DNA of 64,000 nucleotides from Rhizobium sp. BK196 (GTDB taxonomy: Bacteria > Pseudomonadota > Alphaproteobacteria > Rhizobiales > Rhizobiaceae): contig NZ_JACHZB010000011.1 of assembly GCF_014193255.1 (NCBI RefSeq), positions 62,001 to 126,000 on the forward strand, given 5' to 3'. The translations under genes and the position numbers were made by a program. Shown here one piece after another: positions 15,444 through 24,215 of this stretch. The notes beneath the pieces are model-generated. The model did not search any database. It was not told the origin of the DNA and was given only the letters and a program-made list of their open reading frames with translations. The first letter of the stretch is position 1. Each line of letters begins with the position of its first letter.

Positions 15444-17399
15444 ATGTCGGAGAAGATCTATCCGGTTTCCAAACCGGTGAAGACTCGTGCGCTGATCGAT
15501 CAGGCCAAGTACGAGCAATGGTACGAGGAGAGCATTGAAAATCCTGACAAGTTCTGGGGTAAACACGGCAAGCGCATCGACTGGTTCAAGCCCTATACCA
15601 AGGTCAAGAACACCTCCTTCACCGGCAAGGTGTCGATCAAGTGGTTCGAGGACGGCCAGACCAATGTTTCCTATAATTGCATTGATCGTCACCTGAAGAC
15701 GAACGGCAACCAGACCGCCATCATCTTCGAAGGCGACAACCCCTATATCGATAAGAAGATCACCTATAACGAACTCTATGAGCACGTCTGCCGGATGGCG
15801 AACGTGCTGAAGAAGCATGGCGTCAAAAAGGGTGACCGTGTCACCATTTACATGCCGATGATCCCGGAAGCCGCCTATGCGATGCTCGCCTGCGCCCGCA
15901 TCGGTGCGGTGCATTCCGTCGTCTTCGGCGGCTTCTCGCCGGAGGCGCTGGCCGGCCGTATCGTCGACTGCCAATCCACCTTCGTCATCACCTGCGACGA
16001 GGGCATTCGCGGGGGCAAGCCGGTTCCGCTGAAAGACAATACGGATACCGCCATCCATATTGCGGCCCGCCAGCATGTCACGGTCAGCAAGGTGCTCGTC
16101 GTGCGTCGCACCGGCGGCAAGACCGGCTGGGCGCCGGGCCGCGACCTCTGGTACCATCAGGAAATCGCCACGGTGAAGCCGGAATGCCCGCCGGTGAAGA
16201 TGAGGGCGGAGGATCCGCTTTTCATCCTCTATACGTCAGGCTCGACGGGGAAGCCGAAGGGTGTCCTGCACACGACGGGCGGTTATCTCGTCTATGCGGC
16301 GATGACACATGAATATGTCTTCGATTATCACCCTGGTGATATCTACTGGTGCACGGCCGATGTCGGTTGGGTTACTGGTCATTCCTATATCGTTTATGGC
16401 CCGCTGGCGAACTGCGCGACAACGCTGATGTTCGAAGGCGTGCCGAATTTCCCGGACCAAGGCCGTTTCTGGGAAATCATCGACAAGCACAAGGTCAATA
16501 TCTTCTACACTGCGCCGACGGCGATCCGTTCGCTCATGGGTGCTGGCGACCATTTCGTTACCCGCTCTTCGCGCGAGAGCCTACGGCTGCTCGGCACGGT
16601 CGGCGAACCGATCAATCCGGAAGCCTGGGAATGGTATTACAACGTCGTCGGCGAAAAGCGCTGCCCTGTGATCGATACATGGTGGCAGACGGAGACCGGC
16701 GGCCATATGATCACGCCGCTGCCGGGCGCAACCGACCTCAAGCCCGGATCGGCCACCAAGCCCTTCTTCGGCGTCAAGCCGCAGCTCGTCGACAATGAGG
16801 GTAAGGTGCTCGAGGGTGCCGCCGACGGCAATCTCTGCATCAGCGATAGCTGGCCGGGCCAGATGCGTACGGTCTATGGTGACCACGAGCGCTTCATCCA
16901 GACCTACTTCTCCACCTACAAGGGCAAGTATTTCACCGGTGACGGCTGCCGCCGCGATGAGGACGGCTATTACTGGATAACCGGCCGCGTTGATGACGTT
17001 CTGAACGTCTCCGGCCATCGTCTCGGCACCGCGGAAGTCGAATCCGCGCTCGTCTCGCACAATCTCGTCTCGGAAGCTGCCGTCGTCGGTTATCCGCATC
17101 CGATCAAAGGCCAGGGCATCTATTGTTACGTTACGTTGATGGCGGGCAATCAGGGCACAGATGAGCTGCGTCAGCAGCTCGTTAAACATGTGCGTGGGGA
17201 AATTGGTCCGATTGCAGCACCTGACAAAATCCAGTTCGCGCCCGGGCTGCCGAAGACCCGCTCGGGCAAGATTATGCGCCGCATCCTGCGCAAGATCGCC
17301 GAGGACGATTTCGGTTCGCTTGGCGATACCTCGACGCTGGCAGATCCGGCCGTTGTCGACGATCTCATCGCTAACCGGCAGAACAAGGCTACGGCTTAA
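15444..17399 (+). CDS. acs: Acetyl-CoA synthetase
   Basis: Acs makes acetyl-CoA from acetate, ATP and CoA through acetyl-AMP. The 651-residue protein is the standard size for bacterial AMP-forming acetate:CoA ligase. Visible motifs are the P-loop-like YTSGSTGKPKGVLHTTGGYL (about 264-283), the acetate-pocket block DTWWQTETGGHM, and the C-terminal RSGKIMRRILRK, whose Lys near 609 is the catalytic and acetylatable lysine. A strong Shine-Dalgarno stretch, GAGGAGGAG, lies just before ATG 15444. The upstream region carries two related palindromes, suggesting specific control. A hairpin terminator follows. Confidence 0.98.
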   Translation: MSEKIYPVSKPVKTRALIDQAKYEQWYEESIENPDKFWGKHGKRIDWFKPYTKVKNTSFTGKVSIKWFEDGQTNVSYNCIDRHLKTNGNQTAIIFEGDNPYIDKKITYNELYEHVCRMANVLKKHGVKKGDRVTIYMPMIPEAAYAMLACARIGAVHSVVFGGFSPEALAGRIVDCQSTFVITCDEGIRGGKPVPLKDNTDTAIHIAARQHVTVSKVLVVRRTGGKTGWAPGRDLWYHQEIATVKPECPPVKMRAEDPLFILYTSGSTGKPKGVLHTTGGYLVYAAMTHEYVFDYHPGDIYWCTADVGWVTGHSYIVYGPLANCATTLMFEGVPNFPDQGRFWEIIDKHKVNIFYTAPTAIRSLMGAGDHFVTRSSRESLRLLGTVGEPINPEAWEWYYNVVGEKRCPVIDTWWQTETGGHMITPLPGATDLKPGSATKPFFGVKPQLVDNEGKVLEGAADGNLCISDSWPGQMRTVYGDHERFIQTYFSTYKGKYFTGDGCRRDEDGYYWITGRVDDVLNVSGHRLGTAEVESALVSHNLVSEAAVVGYPHPIKGQGIYCYVTLMAGNQGTDELRQQLVKHVRGEIGPIAAPDKIQFAPGLPKTRSGKIMRRILRKIAEDDFGSLGDTSTLADPAVVDDLIANRQNKATA

Positions 17400-17404
17400 G
17401 TCAA

Positions 17405-17433
17405 AGGGCCGCTCCGCCGTCAGGAGCGGCCCT
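17405..17433. terminator. Bidirectional terminator between acs and the nuclease gene
   Basis: AGGGCCGCTCC (17405-17415) pairs with GGAGCGGCCCT (17423-17433) around a 7-nt loop. It overlaps the stop codon of the opposing nuclease gene. Confidence 0.8.
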
Positions 17434-17875
17434 ATTCTTCCGCGCAGAAAACCTGTGGCTTGCGGCCGCCGTCATAGGCGCGGACCAGTCCTTCCGAAAG
17501 AAGATCCTGTGCGGGATTGCCCCCGTTCGCGAAAGTGACATCAGCGAGAATTCGGCCGAAATATTTATCGCCGGCGATCCCCCTCAACTGAATAATGGAG
17601 ACGCCTGATATCATTTGTTGAAGCGCATCGCGGGCCTTAAGACCAGCCCTCCGGATTTCCGTGCATTTCGAATGGATTTCGGGCGCGTCTATGCCGCGAA
17701 TGCGGACATGGACTTCCATAGTCTGCTGTGGCCAGGGTGTTGCGGCAACCAGTAGCGTATCGCCGTCAATGATCTGGATAATCTTCGCCGATACGGGTCC
17801 GTCGATTTCGTCCCGTGCCGCAAGGGTCGGCACAAACGAAAGAGACAACAGAAGAATCGAGAGCGGCTTCAACAT
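17432..17875 (-). CDS. Secreted staphylococcal-nuclease-like (thermonuclease) protein
   Basis: A 147-residue protein with an N-terminal signal peptide (KPLSILLLSLSFVPTLAARD, cleavage near residue 20) and a single SNase fold. The family blocks are IIDGDTLLV, VRIRGIDAPEI (the Arg and Asp pair at the active site) and GRILADVTFANGGNPAQDLL, ending in GLVRAYDGG. It is probably exported and cleaves nucleic acid, but the substrate is not known. It is convergent with acs, and its stop codon lies in the shared terminator. The SDHAF4-like gene follows upstream on the same strand, about 50 bp away. Confidence 0.85.
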   Translation of the reverse strand: MLKPLSILLLSLSFVPTLAARDEIDGPVSAKIIQIIDGDTLLVAATPWPQQTMEVHVRIRGIDAPEIHSKCTEIRRAGLKARDALQQMISGVSIIQLRGIAGDKYFGRILADVTFANGGNPAQDLLSEGLVRAYDGGRKPQVFCAEE

Positions 17876-17922
17876 AACAGGATAAATTCCGATTACGCTG
17901 CGAAGTCAATGGGAATATTTAC

Positions 17923-18147
17923 CTAGAAGTCGATCGCTCGACCGTTGATCTCATAGTCGCCAAAGCGGGAGGGGTCAGCTCCGCCCCGCCCGCCGATCTC
18001 CAGTGGCAGTTCGGCAGGCTTCGCATTCTTGCGGCGCTCTTCGGCTTCGGCGAGCGCACGCCTGGCGGCAGGGGAAAGCATCTTGCGCGGCAGCTCGGAG
18101 CCTTCTGGCGCCGGGGTTTCCATATTGTCGTTATCGGCCGTCTGCAT
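17923..18147 (-). CDS. SDHAF4-like small protein (DUF1674)
   Basis: A 74-residue protein ending in the DUF1674 signature: PLEIGGRGGADPSRFGDYEI followed by NGRAIDF. The family includes the mitochondrial succinate dehydrogenase assembly factor SDHAF4, which protects the flavinylated SdhA subunit before complex II assembly. In bacteria the role is inferred from that similarity. No sdh genes are in the window. ATG 18147 gives the compact form; an alternative upstream frame does not resemble the family. It is divergent from htpX, about 110 bp away. Confidence 0.85.
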   Translation of the reverse strand: MQTADNDNMETPAPEGSELPRKMLSPAARRALAEAEERRKNAKPAELPLEIGGRGGADPSRFGDYEINGRAIDF

Positions 18148-18258
18148 GCTGCACTCCCGCCTGAAAATATTGAAAATGGCTGGCGAATAACCAAATCATA
18201 GAGCGTCGGCGCCAGGATTTAAAGCATCGCGCTGCAATCAAGGAGATGGAGACCTCTG

Positions 18259-19221
18259 ATGAACCTCGTGCGTACTGCCATGTTGCTTGCCTTCATGACG
18301 GCGCTTTTCATGTTTGTCGGCTTTTTGATCGGCGGCCGGGGCGGCATGATGATCGCCTTTCTCATCGCTGCCGGCATGAATTTCTTCTCCTACTGGAATG
18401 CTGACAGGATGGTGCTGTCGGCCTATCGGGCGCAGGAGGTCGATGAGCGCAACGCCCCGGAATTCTATCGTGTCGTACGCGATCTCGCTCATAATGCCGG
18501 GTTGCCGATGCCCAAGGTCTATCTCTATGACAACCCTCAGCCGAATGCCTTTGCGACCGGCCGCAATCCGGAGAATGCCGCCGTCGCGGCTTCTACGGGC
18601 CTTCTTGCCGTCCTCTCGCCGGAAGAGGTTGCAGGCGTGATGGCGCATGAGCTTGCCCACGTCCAGAACCGCGATACGCTGACGATGACGATTACCGCCA
18701 CGCTTGCGGGTGCAATCTCGATGCTCGGCAATTTCGCCTTCTTCTTCGGCGGCAATCGCGAGAACAACAACAATCCCCTGGGTTTCATCGGCGTGCTCGT
18801 CGCGATGATCGTGGCGCCGCTGGCCGCCATGCTGGTGCAGATGGCGATCAGCCGCACGCGCGAATATTCGGCCGACAGGCGCGGTGCTGAAATCTGCGGC
18901 AATCCATTGTGGCTGGCCTCGGCGCTGGGCAAGATTGCCCGCGGCACGGCGCATGTGCCGAACTACGACGCGGAGCGCAACCCGGCCACCGCGCATATGT
19001 TCATCATCAACCCGCTCTCCGGCGAGCGCATGGACAATCTGTTCTCGACACATCCGGATACCGAAAATCGTATTGCTGCCTTGCAGGAAATGGCACGGGG
19101 AGGTTTCGACGTCTCGACGCCGCCGGTTCGCGCTGCTAATCCGACACGCAAATCGCGCTCGGTTCCCAATACCGGTTTCGGCCGCGGTGACTCGCAACCG
19201 CCAAAGGGTCCGTGGTCTTGA
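18259..19221 (+). CDS. htpX: Membrane zinc metalloprotease HtpX
   Basis: HtpX is an inner-membrane M48 protease that degrades misfolded membrane proteins. The 320-residue protein has two N-terminal membrane segments (about 4-22 and 27-45), the zinc motif HELAH at 130-134 within VMAHELAHVQNRD, two further hydrophobic segments at about 147-165 and 175-197, and the third-ligand region REYSADRRGAEICG. The C-terminus has DNLFSTHPDTENRI. The end is basic and Pro/Ser-rich. Its stop codon is overlapped by the start region of rsmB, indicating coupled expression. Confidence 0.96.
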   Translation: MNLVRTAMLLAFMTALFMFVGFLIGGRGGMMIAFLIAAGMNFFSYWNADRMVLSAYRAQEVDERNAPEFYRVVRDLAHNAGLPMPKVYLYDNPQPNAFATGRNPENAAVAASTGLLAVLSPEEVAGVMAHELAHVQNRDTLTMTITATLAGAISMLGNFAFFFGGNRENNNNPLGFIGVLVAMIVAPLAAMLVQMAISRTREYSADRRGAEICGNPLWLASALGKIARGTAHVPNYDAERNPATAHMFIINPLSGERMDNLFSTHPDTENRIAALQEMARGGFDVSTPPVRAANPTRKSRSVPNTGFGRGDSQPPKGPWS

Positions 19222-20603
19222 ATTCAGACGGCAAGAAGAAGCCAGCTCGCGAACAAAAAGCTTCAGCAGAACGCCCAGCGCCGGCACCGGTAAAACCCGG
19301 CCTGCCGGCGCGTGCGGCTGCCGCAAAAATCCTGGCCGCAGTCGTAGACAAAAAACTGCCGCTCGATGGCGCGCTGGATCACGAGCATGGAAATCCGGCC
19401 TACAAAGCGCTCGGGGAAAGCGATCGTGCGCTGGTCCGCGCCATTCTCAATACCACGCTCAGGCATCTGCCCCGCATTGATGCCGCCATTGCCTCGCTGC
19501 TCGAAACGCCACTGCCGGAAGGCGCCCGAGCTCTGCATCATGTGCTTGCCGTAGGTGCCGCGCAGATTCTCTATCTCGACGTTCCCGATCACTCCGCCGT
19601 CGACCTTGCTGTCGAACAGGCCAATCAGGATCCTCGCAATCGGCGTTTCGCCAAGCTCGTCAATGCGATCCTGCGCCGTCTCGGCCGCGAGAAGGAGCAC
19701 ATCCTTGCCGAGATTGCTGACATTCCGCCAATGCCGGCGTGGTTCATCGCGCGGCTTGCGAAAGCCTATGGGAAAGAGCGGGCGCTTGCCATTTCCGAAT
19801 CCCAGCTTGAGCCTGCAGCGATCGATCTTACCGTTAAATCCGATGCCGCAGGCTGGGCGGAGCGCCTGAACGGCGCTGTGTTACCGACTGGCGGCGTGCG
19901 GCTTTCCGCTTTTGAAGGCGGCATTCCCTCGCTTGCCGGCTTTGACGAGGGTGAATGGTGGGTTCAGGACGCGGCTGCGAGCATTCCCGCAAAGCTCTTC
20001 GGTGAGCTTACCGGCAAGCGTGTTGCCGATCTATGCGCTGCACCGGGTGGCAAGACCGCACAGCTCATCCTTGCCGGTGGCAGGGTGACCGCAATCGATC
20101 AGTCCGAAAACCGGCTGAAGCGCTTGCGCTCCAATCTGGAGCGGCTTGGCCTCGAAGCCGATACGATCGCAGTGGATCTTACGAAATTCGAACCGTCCGA
20201 GCGCTTCGACGCGATTCTTCTCGACGCACCCTGCTCATCGACGGGTACGACGCGCCGGCATCCCGACGTGCTCTGGACGAAGGGGCCGGAGGATATTGCT
20301 AAATTGGCGGCACTGCAGGAGCGCCTTCTGCGCCATGCCGTTACCTTGCTGAACCCCGGCGGCGTGCTCGTCTTTTCCAACTGCTCGCTCGATCCGCAGG
20401 AAGGCGAAGAGGTCGTGGCGCGCGTTCTCGAAGATGTGAAGAGCGTCGAGCGGCTGCCGATCGACGCAATAAGATGGCCCGGCATGGAACAGGCCATTAC
20501 ACCGCTGGGCGAGTTTCGCACGCTCCCTACGATGCTGGATATGCCTGAAGGTTTCGCTTCGGGCCTCGACGGCTTCTACGCCGCAGTGCTCAGACGAGTC
20601 TGA
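19212..20603 (+). CDS. rsmB: RsmB/NOP-family rRNA (cytosine-C5)-methyltransferase
   Basis: A 463-residue methyltransferase of the RsmB (Sun/Fmu) group, which methylates C967 of 16S rRNA in E. coli. An N-terminal NusB-like RNA-binding domain (about 30-160: ARAAAAKILAAVVDKKLPLD, ALGESDRALVRAILNTTLR) precedes the SAM domain with DLCAAPGGKTAQLI. The two catalytic cysteines are in LLDAPCSSTGT and VFSNCSLDPQEGEE. The gene overlaps the end of htpX. Possible starts are GTG 19212 and TTG 19218; AAGGG at 19204-19208 is better spaced for the TTG. No ATG occurs near the expected start, so translation is probably coupled to htpX. Confidence 0.93.
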   Translation: MVLNSDGKKKPAREQKASAERPAPAPVKPGLPARAAAAKILAAVVDKKLPLDGALDHEHGNPAYKALGESDRALVRAILNTTLRHLPRIDAAIASLLETPLPEGARALHHVLAVGAAQILYLDVPDHSAVDLAVEQANQDPRNRRFAKLVNAILRRLGREKEHILAEIADIPPMPAWFIARLAKAYGKERALAISESQLEPAAIDLTVKSDAAGWAERLNGAVLPTGGVRLSAFEGGIPSLAGFDEGEWWVQDAAASIPAKLFGELTGKRVADLCAAPGGKTAQLILAGGRVTAIDQSENRLKRLRSNLERLGLEADTIAVDLTKFEPSERFDAILLDAPCSSTGTTRRHPDVLWTKGPEDIAKLAALQERLLRHAVTLLNPGGVLVFSNCSLDPQEGEEVVARVLEDVKSVERLPIDAIRWPGMEQAITPLGEFRTLPTMLDMPEGFASGLDGFYAAVLRRV

Positions 20604-20705
20604 ATGCTATTATATTCTAACTTCATCACAAAATAATACATCGTGGCTAATGAAATCGGTTTAGATTCATCTATTCTTAACCACGAGGGTCAATAGACAT
20701 TTGAT

Positions 20706-22373
20706 ATGCAGTCCGGTCGGCGTCTTGCGAGCATGTATGTTCGGGAAGCTTGGCGGCGCGGTACGCGCCGTGCCGCACTTCTGCGGCTGCGCTTCTTCCG
20801 ACATGCAATTCCGGTTCCCGAACGCCTGATCGTCGCGCCGACGGATCTGAGAGGCGTCGATTCCCACGTTGCCGACGAGATCATCGACGGACGGTTTCCG
20901 CTCGCGGGCCGAATGCTGGAAACCGGTGGCAAGTCCCCCTTTACGCTTACTCTTCCGTCGCGTGCTTTCGCGATCAGGCTTCATAGTTTCGGCTGGCTGC
21001 GGCATATGCGGGCCAACAAGAGCGAGCGCGGTTCGGCTGTTGCCCGCGCGATCGTCGACAGTTGGCTTTCGATTCATGGAGGCCGTATCGAGGGGATCGC
21101 CTGGGAGACCGACGTCGTCTCACAGCGCGTCATTGCCTGGCTGGCGCATTCTCCGGTCGTTCTGCAGAACGCCGATCGCGCCTTCTATCGCCGCTTCATG
21201 AAGTCGCTCGCTTTTCATATCGGCTATTTGCGGCGCATGGCGCCCTATTCGACCGGCGAAGTCCGCTTCCGGCTGCGCATCGCGCTTGCCATGGCCTCCG
21301 TCGCCATGCCGGTGCGTGCCTCGACCATCCGGCGCGCCGCCCAGGCGCTCGACCGCGAATTCGATAGCCAGATTCTGCTTGACGGCGGCCATATCTCCCG
21401 CAATCCACGCATCGGGTTGGAGCTATTGCTCGATCTGCTGCCGCTGAGACAAACCTATGTCAATCTCGGCCATGATCTGCCGCAGAAGCTGATCTCCGGT
21501 ATCGACCGCATGTACCCCGCCCTGCGCTTCTTCCGCCATCAGGACGGAGATCTGGCGCTCTTCAACGGCGCGACATCCACGCTGGCAGACGAGCTGATGT
21601 CCGTGCTGCGCTATGATGAGACGGCGGGCCAGCCTTTCAAGGCGCTGCCGCACTCACGCTATCAGCGGCTTGCCGCCGGCAAGACGGTGATCATTGCCGA
21701 TACAGGGCCACCCTCGCCCGGCTGTTTCAGAACGGCCCACGCAGGCAGTCTCTCTTTCGAAATGTCCTCCGGCCGTTACCGCTTCATCGTCAACTCAGGA
21801 TCACCGAAATTCGCCGGCCAGCGCTATGTTCAGATGGCCCGCACCACGGCTGCCCATTCCACCGTGGTTTTGAACGATACGTCCTCCAGCCGTTTCTCTC
21901 CCTCAGCCTTTCTGGCTCACATGATGACGGAACCGGTGGAAACGGTTGCCGCCGAGCGCGTGGAGACTGAGGATGGCCGCGAAGGCATCAAGGCAAGGCA
22001 TGACGGTTATCTCGACGCTTTTGGGGTCATCCATGAGCGGGAGCTGACGCTGAATGCCGCCGGCTCCATCGTGACCGGCATGGACCGTTTCGTGACGGAT
22101 GACCGGTATCACAGCGAAGGCCCGCTCCGGGCGGTTGCCCGCTTCCATATCCATCCCGCCATCGTGCCGCGGCAGAACGACACGGAATCCGTGCTGCTGA
22201 CGGCGCCGGATGGCGAAAGCTGGTTGTTCTCCTCTCCCGGCAATGAAGTGCTGATCTCCGAAGATATTTTCTTTGCCGACAGCGCCGGTATCAGCAGCTC
22301 GGACCAGATCGAGATCGACTTCGATTTGGCGGAGAAACCTGAAATTCGCTGGTTTTTATCGCGCAAGAGCTAA
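20706..22373 (+). CDS. Heparinase II/III family protein
   Basis: A 555-residue protein of the heparinase II/III family (alginate-lyase-like), a polysaccharide-lyase fold with an N-terminal helical toroid and a C-terminal beta-sandwich. The beta-sandwich begins near SFEMSSGRYRFIVNSGSPKF and has TTAAHSTVVLNDTSSSRF. No signal peptide is evident; the N-terminus is strongly basic. The substrate is unknown; a rhizobial surface or envelope polysaccharide is possible. It lies between rsmB and purH, an arrangement common in Rhizobiales. The preceding 100 bp are AT-rich. A long palindrome overlaps the stop codon. Confidence 0.87.
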   Translation: MQSGRRLASMYVREAWRRGTRRAALLRLRFFRHAIPVPERLIVAPTDLRGVDSHVADEIIDGRFPLAGRMLETGGKSPFTLTLPSRAFAIRLHSFGWLRHMRANKSERGSAVARAIVDSWLSIHGGRIEGIAWETDVVSQRVIAWLAHSPVVLQNADRAFYRRFMKSLAFHIGYLRRMAPYSTGEVRFRLRIALAMASVAMPVRASTIRRAAQALDREFDSQILLDGGHISRNPRIGLELLLDLLPLRQTYVNLGHDLPQKLISGIDRMYPALRFFRHQDGDLALFNGATSTLADELMSVLRYDETAGQPFKALPHSRYQRLAAGKTVIIADTGPPSPGCFRTAHAGSLSFEMSSGRYRFIVNSGSPKFAGQRYVQMARTTAAHSTVVLNDTSSSRFSPSAFLAHMMTEPVETVAAERVETEDGREGIKARHDGYLDAFGVIHERELTLNAAGSIVTGMDRFVTDDRYHSEGPLRAVARFHIHPAIVPRQNDTESVLLTAPDGESWLFSSPGNEVLISEDIFFADSAGISSSDQIEIDFDLAEKPEIRWFLSRKS

Positions 22374-22415
22374 AGCATTTCTGTTTTCTCTGAACATGGA
22401 AATGCTTTAGCTCTT
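22365..22415 (+). terminator. 17-bp perfect inverted repeat at the end of the heparinase-family gene
   Basis: AAGAGCTAAAGCATTTC (22365-22381) and GAAATGCTTTAGCTCTT (22399-22415) are exact reverse complements, separated by 17 nt, and overlap the stop codon at 22371-22373. The right arm ends in CTCTTTCCTTT. It can act as a terminator. The AAAGCATTTC/GAAATGCTTT arms also resemble dispersed palindromes common between rhizobial genes, so it may be a copy of a short repeat family. Confidence 0.7.
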
Positions 22416-22557
22416 TCCTTTATGCAGTTCCGAACGCAAACACTTTTGCTGGAATTGCTTCGGCGGCTGTTTGCGCCGGCTCCAAGCTGTGCTAACGCGG
22501 CCTCATCAAGCGTCCCTCGCCCGGATGTCTCCCGCGTAGCCCGAACGGAGAAGGTTC

Positions 22558-24174
22558 ATGGCCGTCATTTCCAAGAAAATCCCCGCCCCCGACAAGGTCG
22601 AGATCAAGACTGCGCTGCTTTCTGTCTTCGACAAGACCGGTATCATCGACCTTGCCCGGTCGCTTTCGGCGCGTGGCGTGCGCTTGCTGTCGACCGGCGG
22701 CACCTACAAGGCGATCGCGGCCGAGGGACTTGCCGTAACCGACGTTTCCGAAGTGACTCAGTTTCCTGAGATCATGGATGGCCGCGTGAAGACCTTGCAT
22801 CCCAAGGTGCATGGCGGCCTGCTGGCGATTCGTGACGATGCCGAACATCAGGAAGCTATGAAAGCACATGGGATCGACGGCATCGACCTGCTGGTCGTCA
22901 ATCTCTATCCTTTCGAGGATGTTCGTGCGGCCGGTGGAGACTATCCGACGACGGTCGAGAATATCGATATCGGCGGCCCGGCAATGATCCGCGCTTCGGC
23001 CAAGAACCATGCCTATGTCACCGTCATTACCGACCCGGCAGACTATGCCGAGCTCGCCGAGCAACTGTCGGCCGATGCCGGCAAGACGGCCTATGCCTTC
23101 CGCCAGCGCATGGCAGCTAAGGCCTATGCCCGCACCGCCGCCTATGACGCTGCCATCTCCAACTGGTTTGCCGAGGCGCTTTCGATCGATACGCCGCGTC
23201 ACCGCACCATTGGCGGCGTGCTGAAGGAAGAGATGCGCTATGGTGAAAACCCGCACCAGAAGGCTGCCTTCTATGTGACGGGCGAAAAGCGCCCGGGCGT
23301 TTCGACAGCCGTCCTGCTGCAGGGCAAGCAGCTTTCTTATAACAATATCAACGATACCGATGCGGCCTACGAGCTCGTTGCCGAGTTCCTGCCTGAGAAG
23401 TCGCCGGCCTGCGCCATCATCAAGCACGCCAATCCCTGTGGTGTCGCAACCGGTTCAACGCTTCTCGAAGCCTACAAGCGGGCGCTTGCCTGCGATTCCG
23501 TCTCGGCTTTCGGGGGTATTATCGCGCTGAACCAGACGCTCGATGCGGCGACAGCCGAAGAAATCATCCAGCTCTTCACCGAGGTCATTATCGCACCTGA
23601 CGTCACCGAAGAAGCCAAGGCGGTCGTCGCACGCAAGCCTAACCTGCGCCTGCTCTCGGCCGGCGGCCTGCCGGATGCGCGTGCGGCCGGCATTACTGCC
23701 AAGACCGTTTCCGGCGGCCTGCTCGTCCAGAGCCGCGACAACGGCATGGTCGAGGATCTGGAACTGAAGGTGGTCACCAAGCGTGCGCCGACGGCCCAGG
23801 AGCTCGAAGACATGAAGTTCGCCTTCAAGGTCGGCAAGCATGTGAAGTCGAATGCGGTCGTCTATGCCAAGGACGGCCAGACTGCAGGTATCGGCGCCGG
23901 CCAGATGAGCCGCGTCGATTCCGCCCGCATCGCCGCGCTGAAGGCTGAGGAAGCGGCAAAGGCGCTCGGCCTCGCCGTTCCGATGACGCATGGTTCGGCA
24001 GTCGCTTCCGAAGCCTTCCTGCCCTTCGCCGACGGTCTGCTGTCGATGATTGCTGCCGGCGCTACCGCCGTGATCCAGCCGGGCGGTTCGATGCGCGATC
24101 AGGAGGTCATCGATGCCGCAAACGAGCACAATGTTGCGATGGTCTTTACCGGCATGCGCCATTTCCGCCATTAA
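22558..24174 (+). CDS. purH: Bifunctional AICAR formyltransferase/IMP cyclohydrolase
   Basis: PurH carries out the last two steps of purine synthesis: formylation of AICAR by 10-formyl-THF, then ring closure to IMP. The 538-residue product has the N-terminal MGS-like IMP cyclohydrolase domain (ALLSVFDKTGIIDLARSLSA, LLSTGGTYKAI, MDGRVKTLHPKVHGGLLAIR). The C-terminal transformylase domain has RYGENPHQKAAFY, IIKHANPCGVATG with the catalytic Lys-His pair, and FADGLLSMIAAGATAVIQPG. The length is normal. The final residues MRHFRH are typical of the family. Confidence 0.98.
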   Translation: MAVISKKIPAPDKVEIKTALLSVFDKTGIIDLARSLSARGVRLLSTGGTYKAIAAEGLAVTDVSEVTQFPEIMDGRVKTLHPKVHGGLLAIRDDAEHQEAMKAHGIDGIDLLVVNLYPFEDVRAAGGDYPTTVENIDIGGPAMIRASAKNHAYVTVITDPADYAELAEQLSADAGKTAYAFRQRMAAKAYARTAAYDAAISNWFAEALSIDTPRHRTIGGVLKEEMRYGENPHQKAAFYVTGEKRPGVSTAVLLQGKQLSYNNINDTDAAYELVAEFLPEKSPACAIIKHANPCGVATGSTLLEAYKRALACDSVSAFGGIIALNQTLDAATAEEIIQLFTEVIIAPDVTEEAKAVVARKPNLRLLSAGGLPDARAAGITAKTVSGGLLVQSRDNGMVEDLELKVVTKRAPTAQELEDMKFAFKVGKHVKSNAVVYAKDGQTAGIGAGQMSRVDSARIAALKAEEAAKALGLAVPMTHGSAVASEAFLPFADGLLSMIAAGATAVIQPGGSMRDQEVIDAANEHNVAMVFTGMRHFRH

Positions 24175-24191
24175 ACGGGACAACGGATAGA

Positions 24192-24213
24192 TCCCCGACT
24201 TTGCGGCCGGGGA
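24192..24213. terminator. Weak hairpin between purH and the convergent transporter gene
   Basis: TCCCCG (24192-24197) pairs with CGGGGA (24208-24213) around a 10-nt loop, followed rightward by GTTT. It lies between two convergent genes, but the stem is short and the T-run poor. Confidence 0.4.
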
Positions 24214-24215
24214 GT

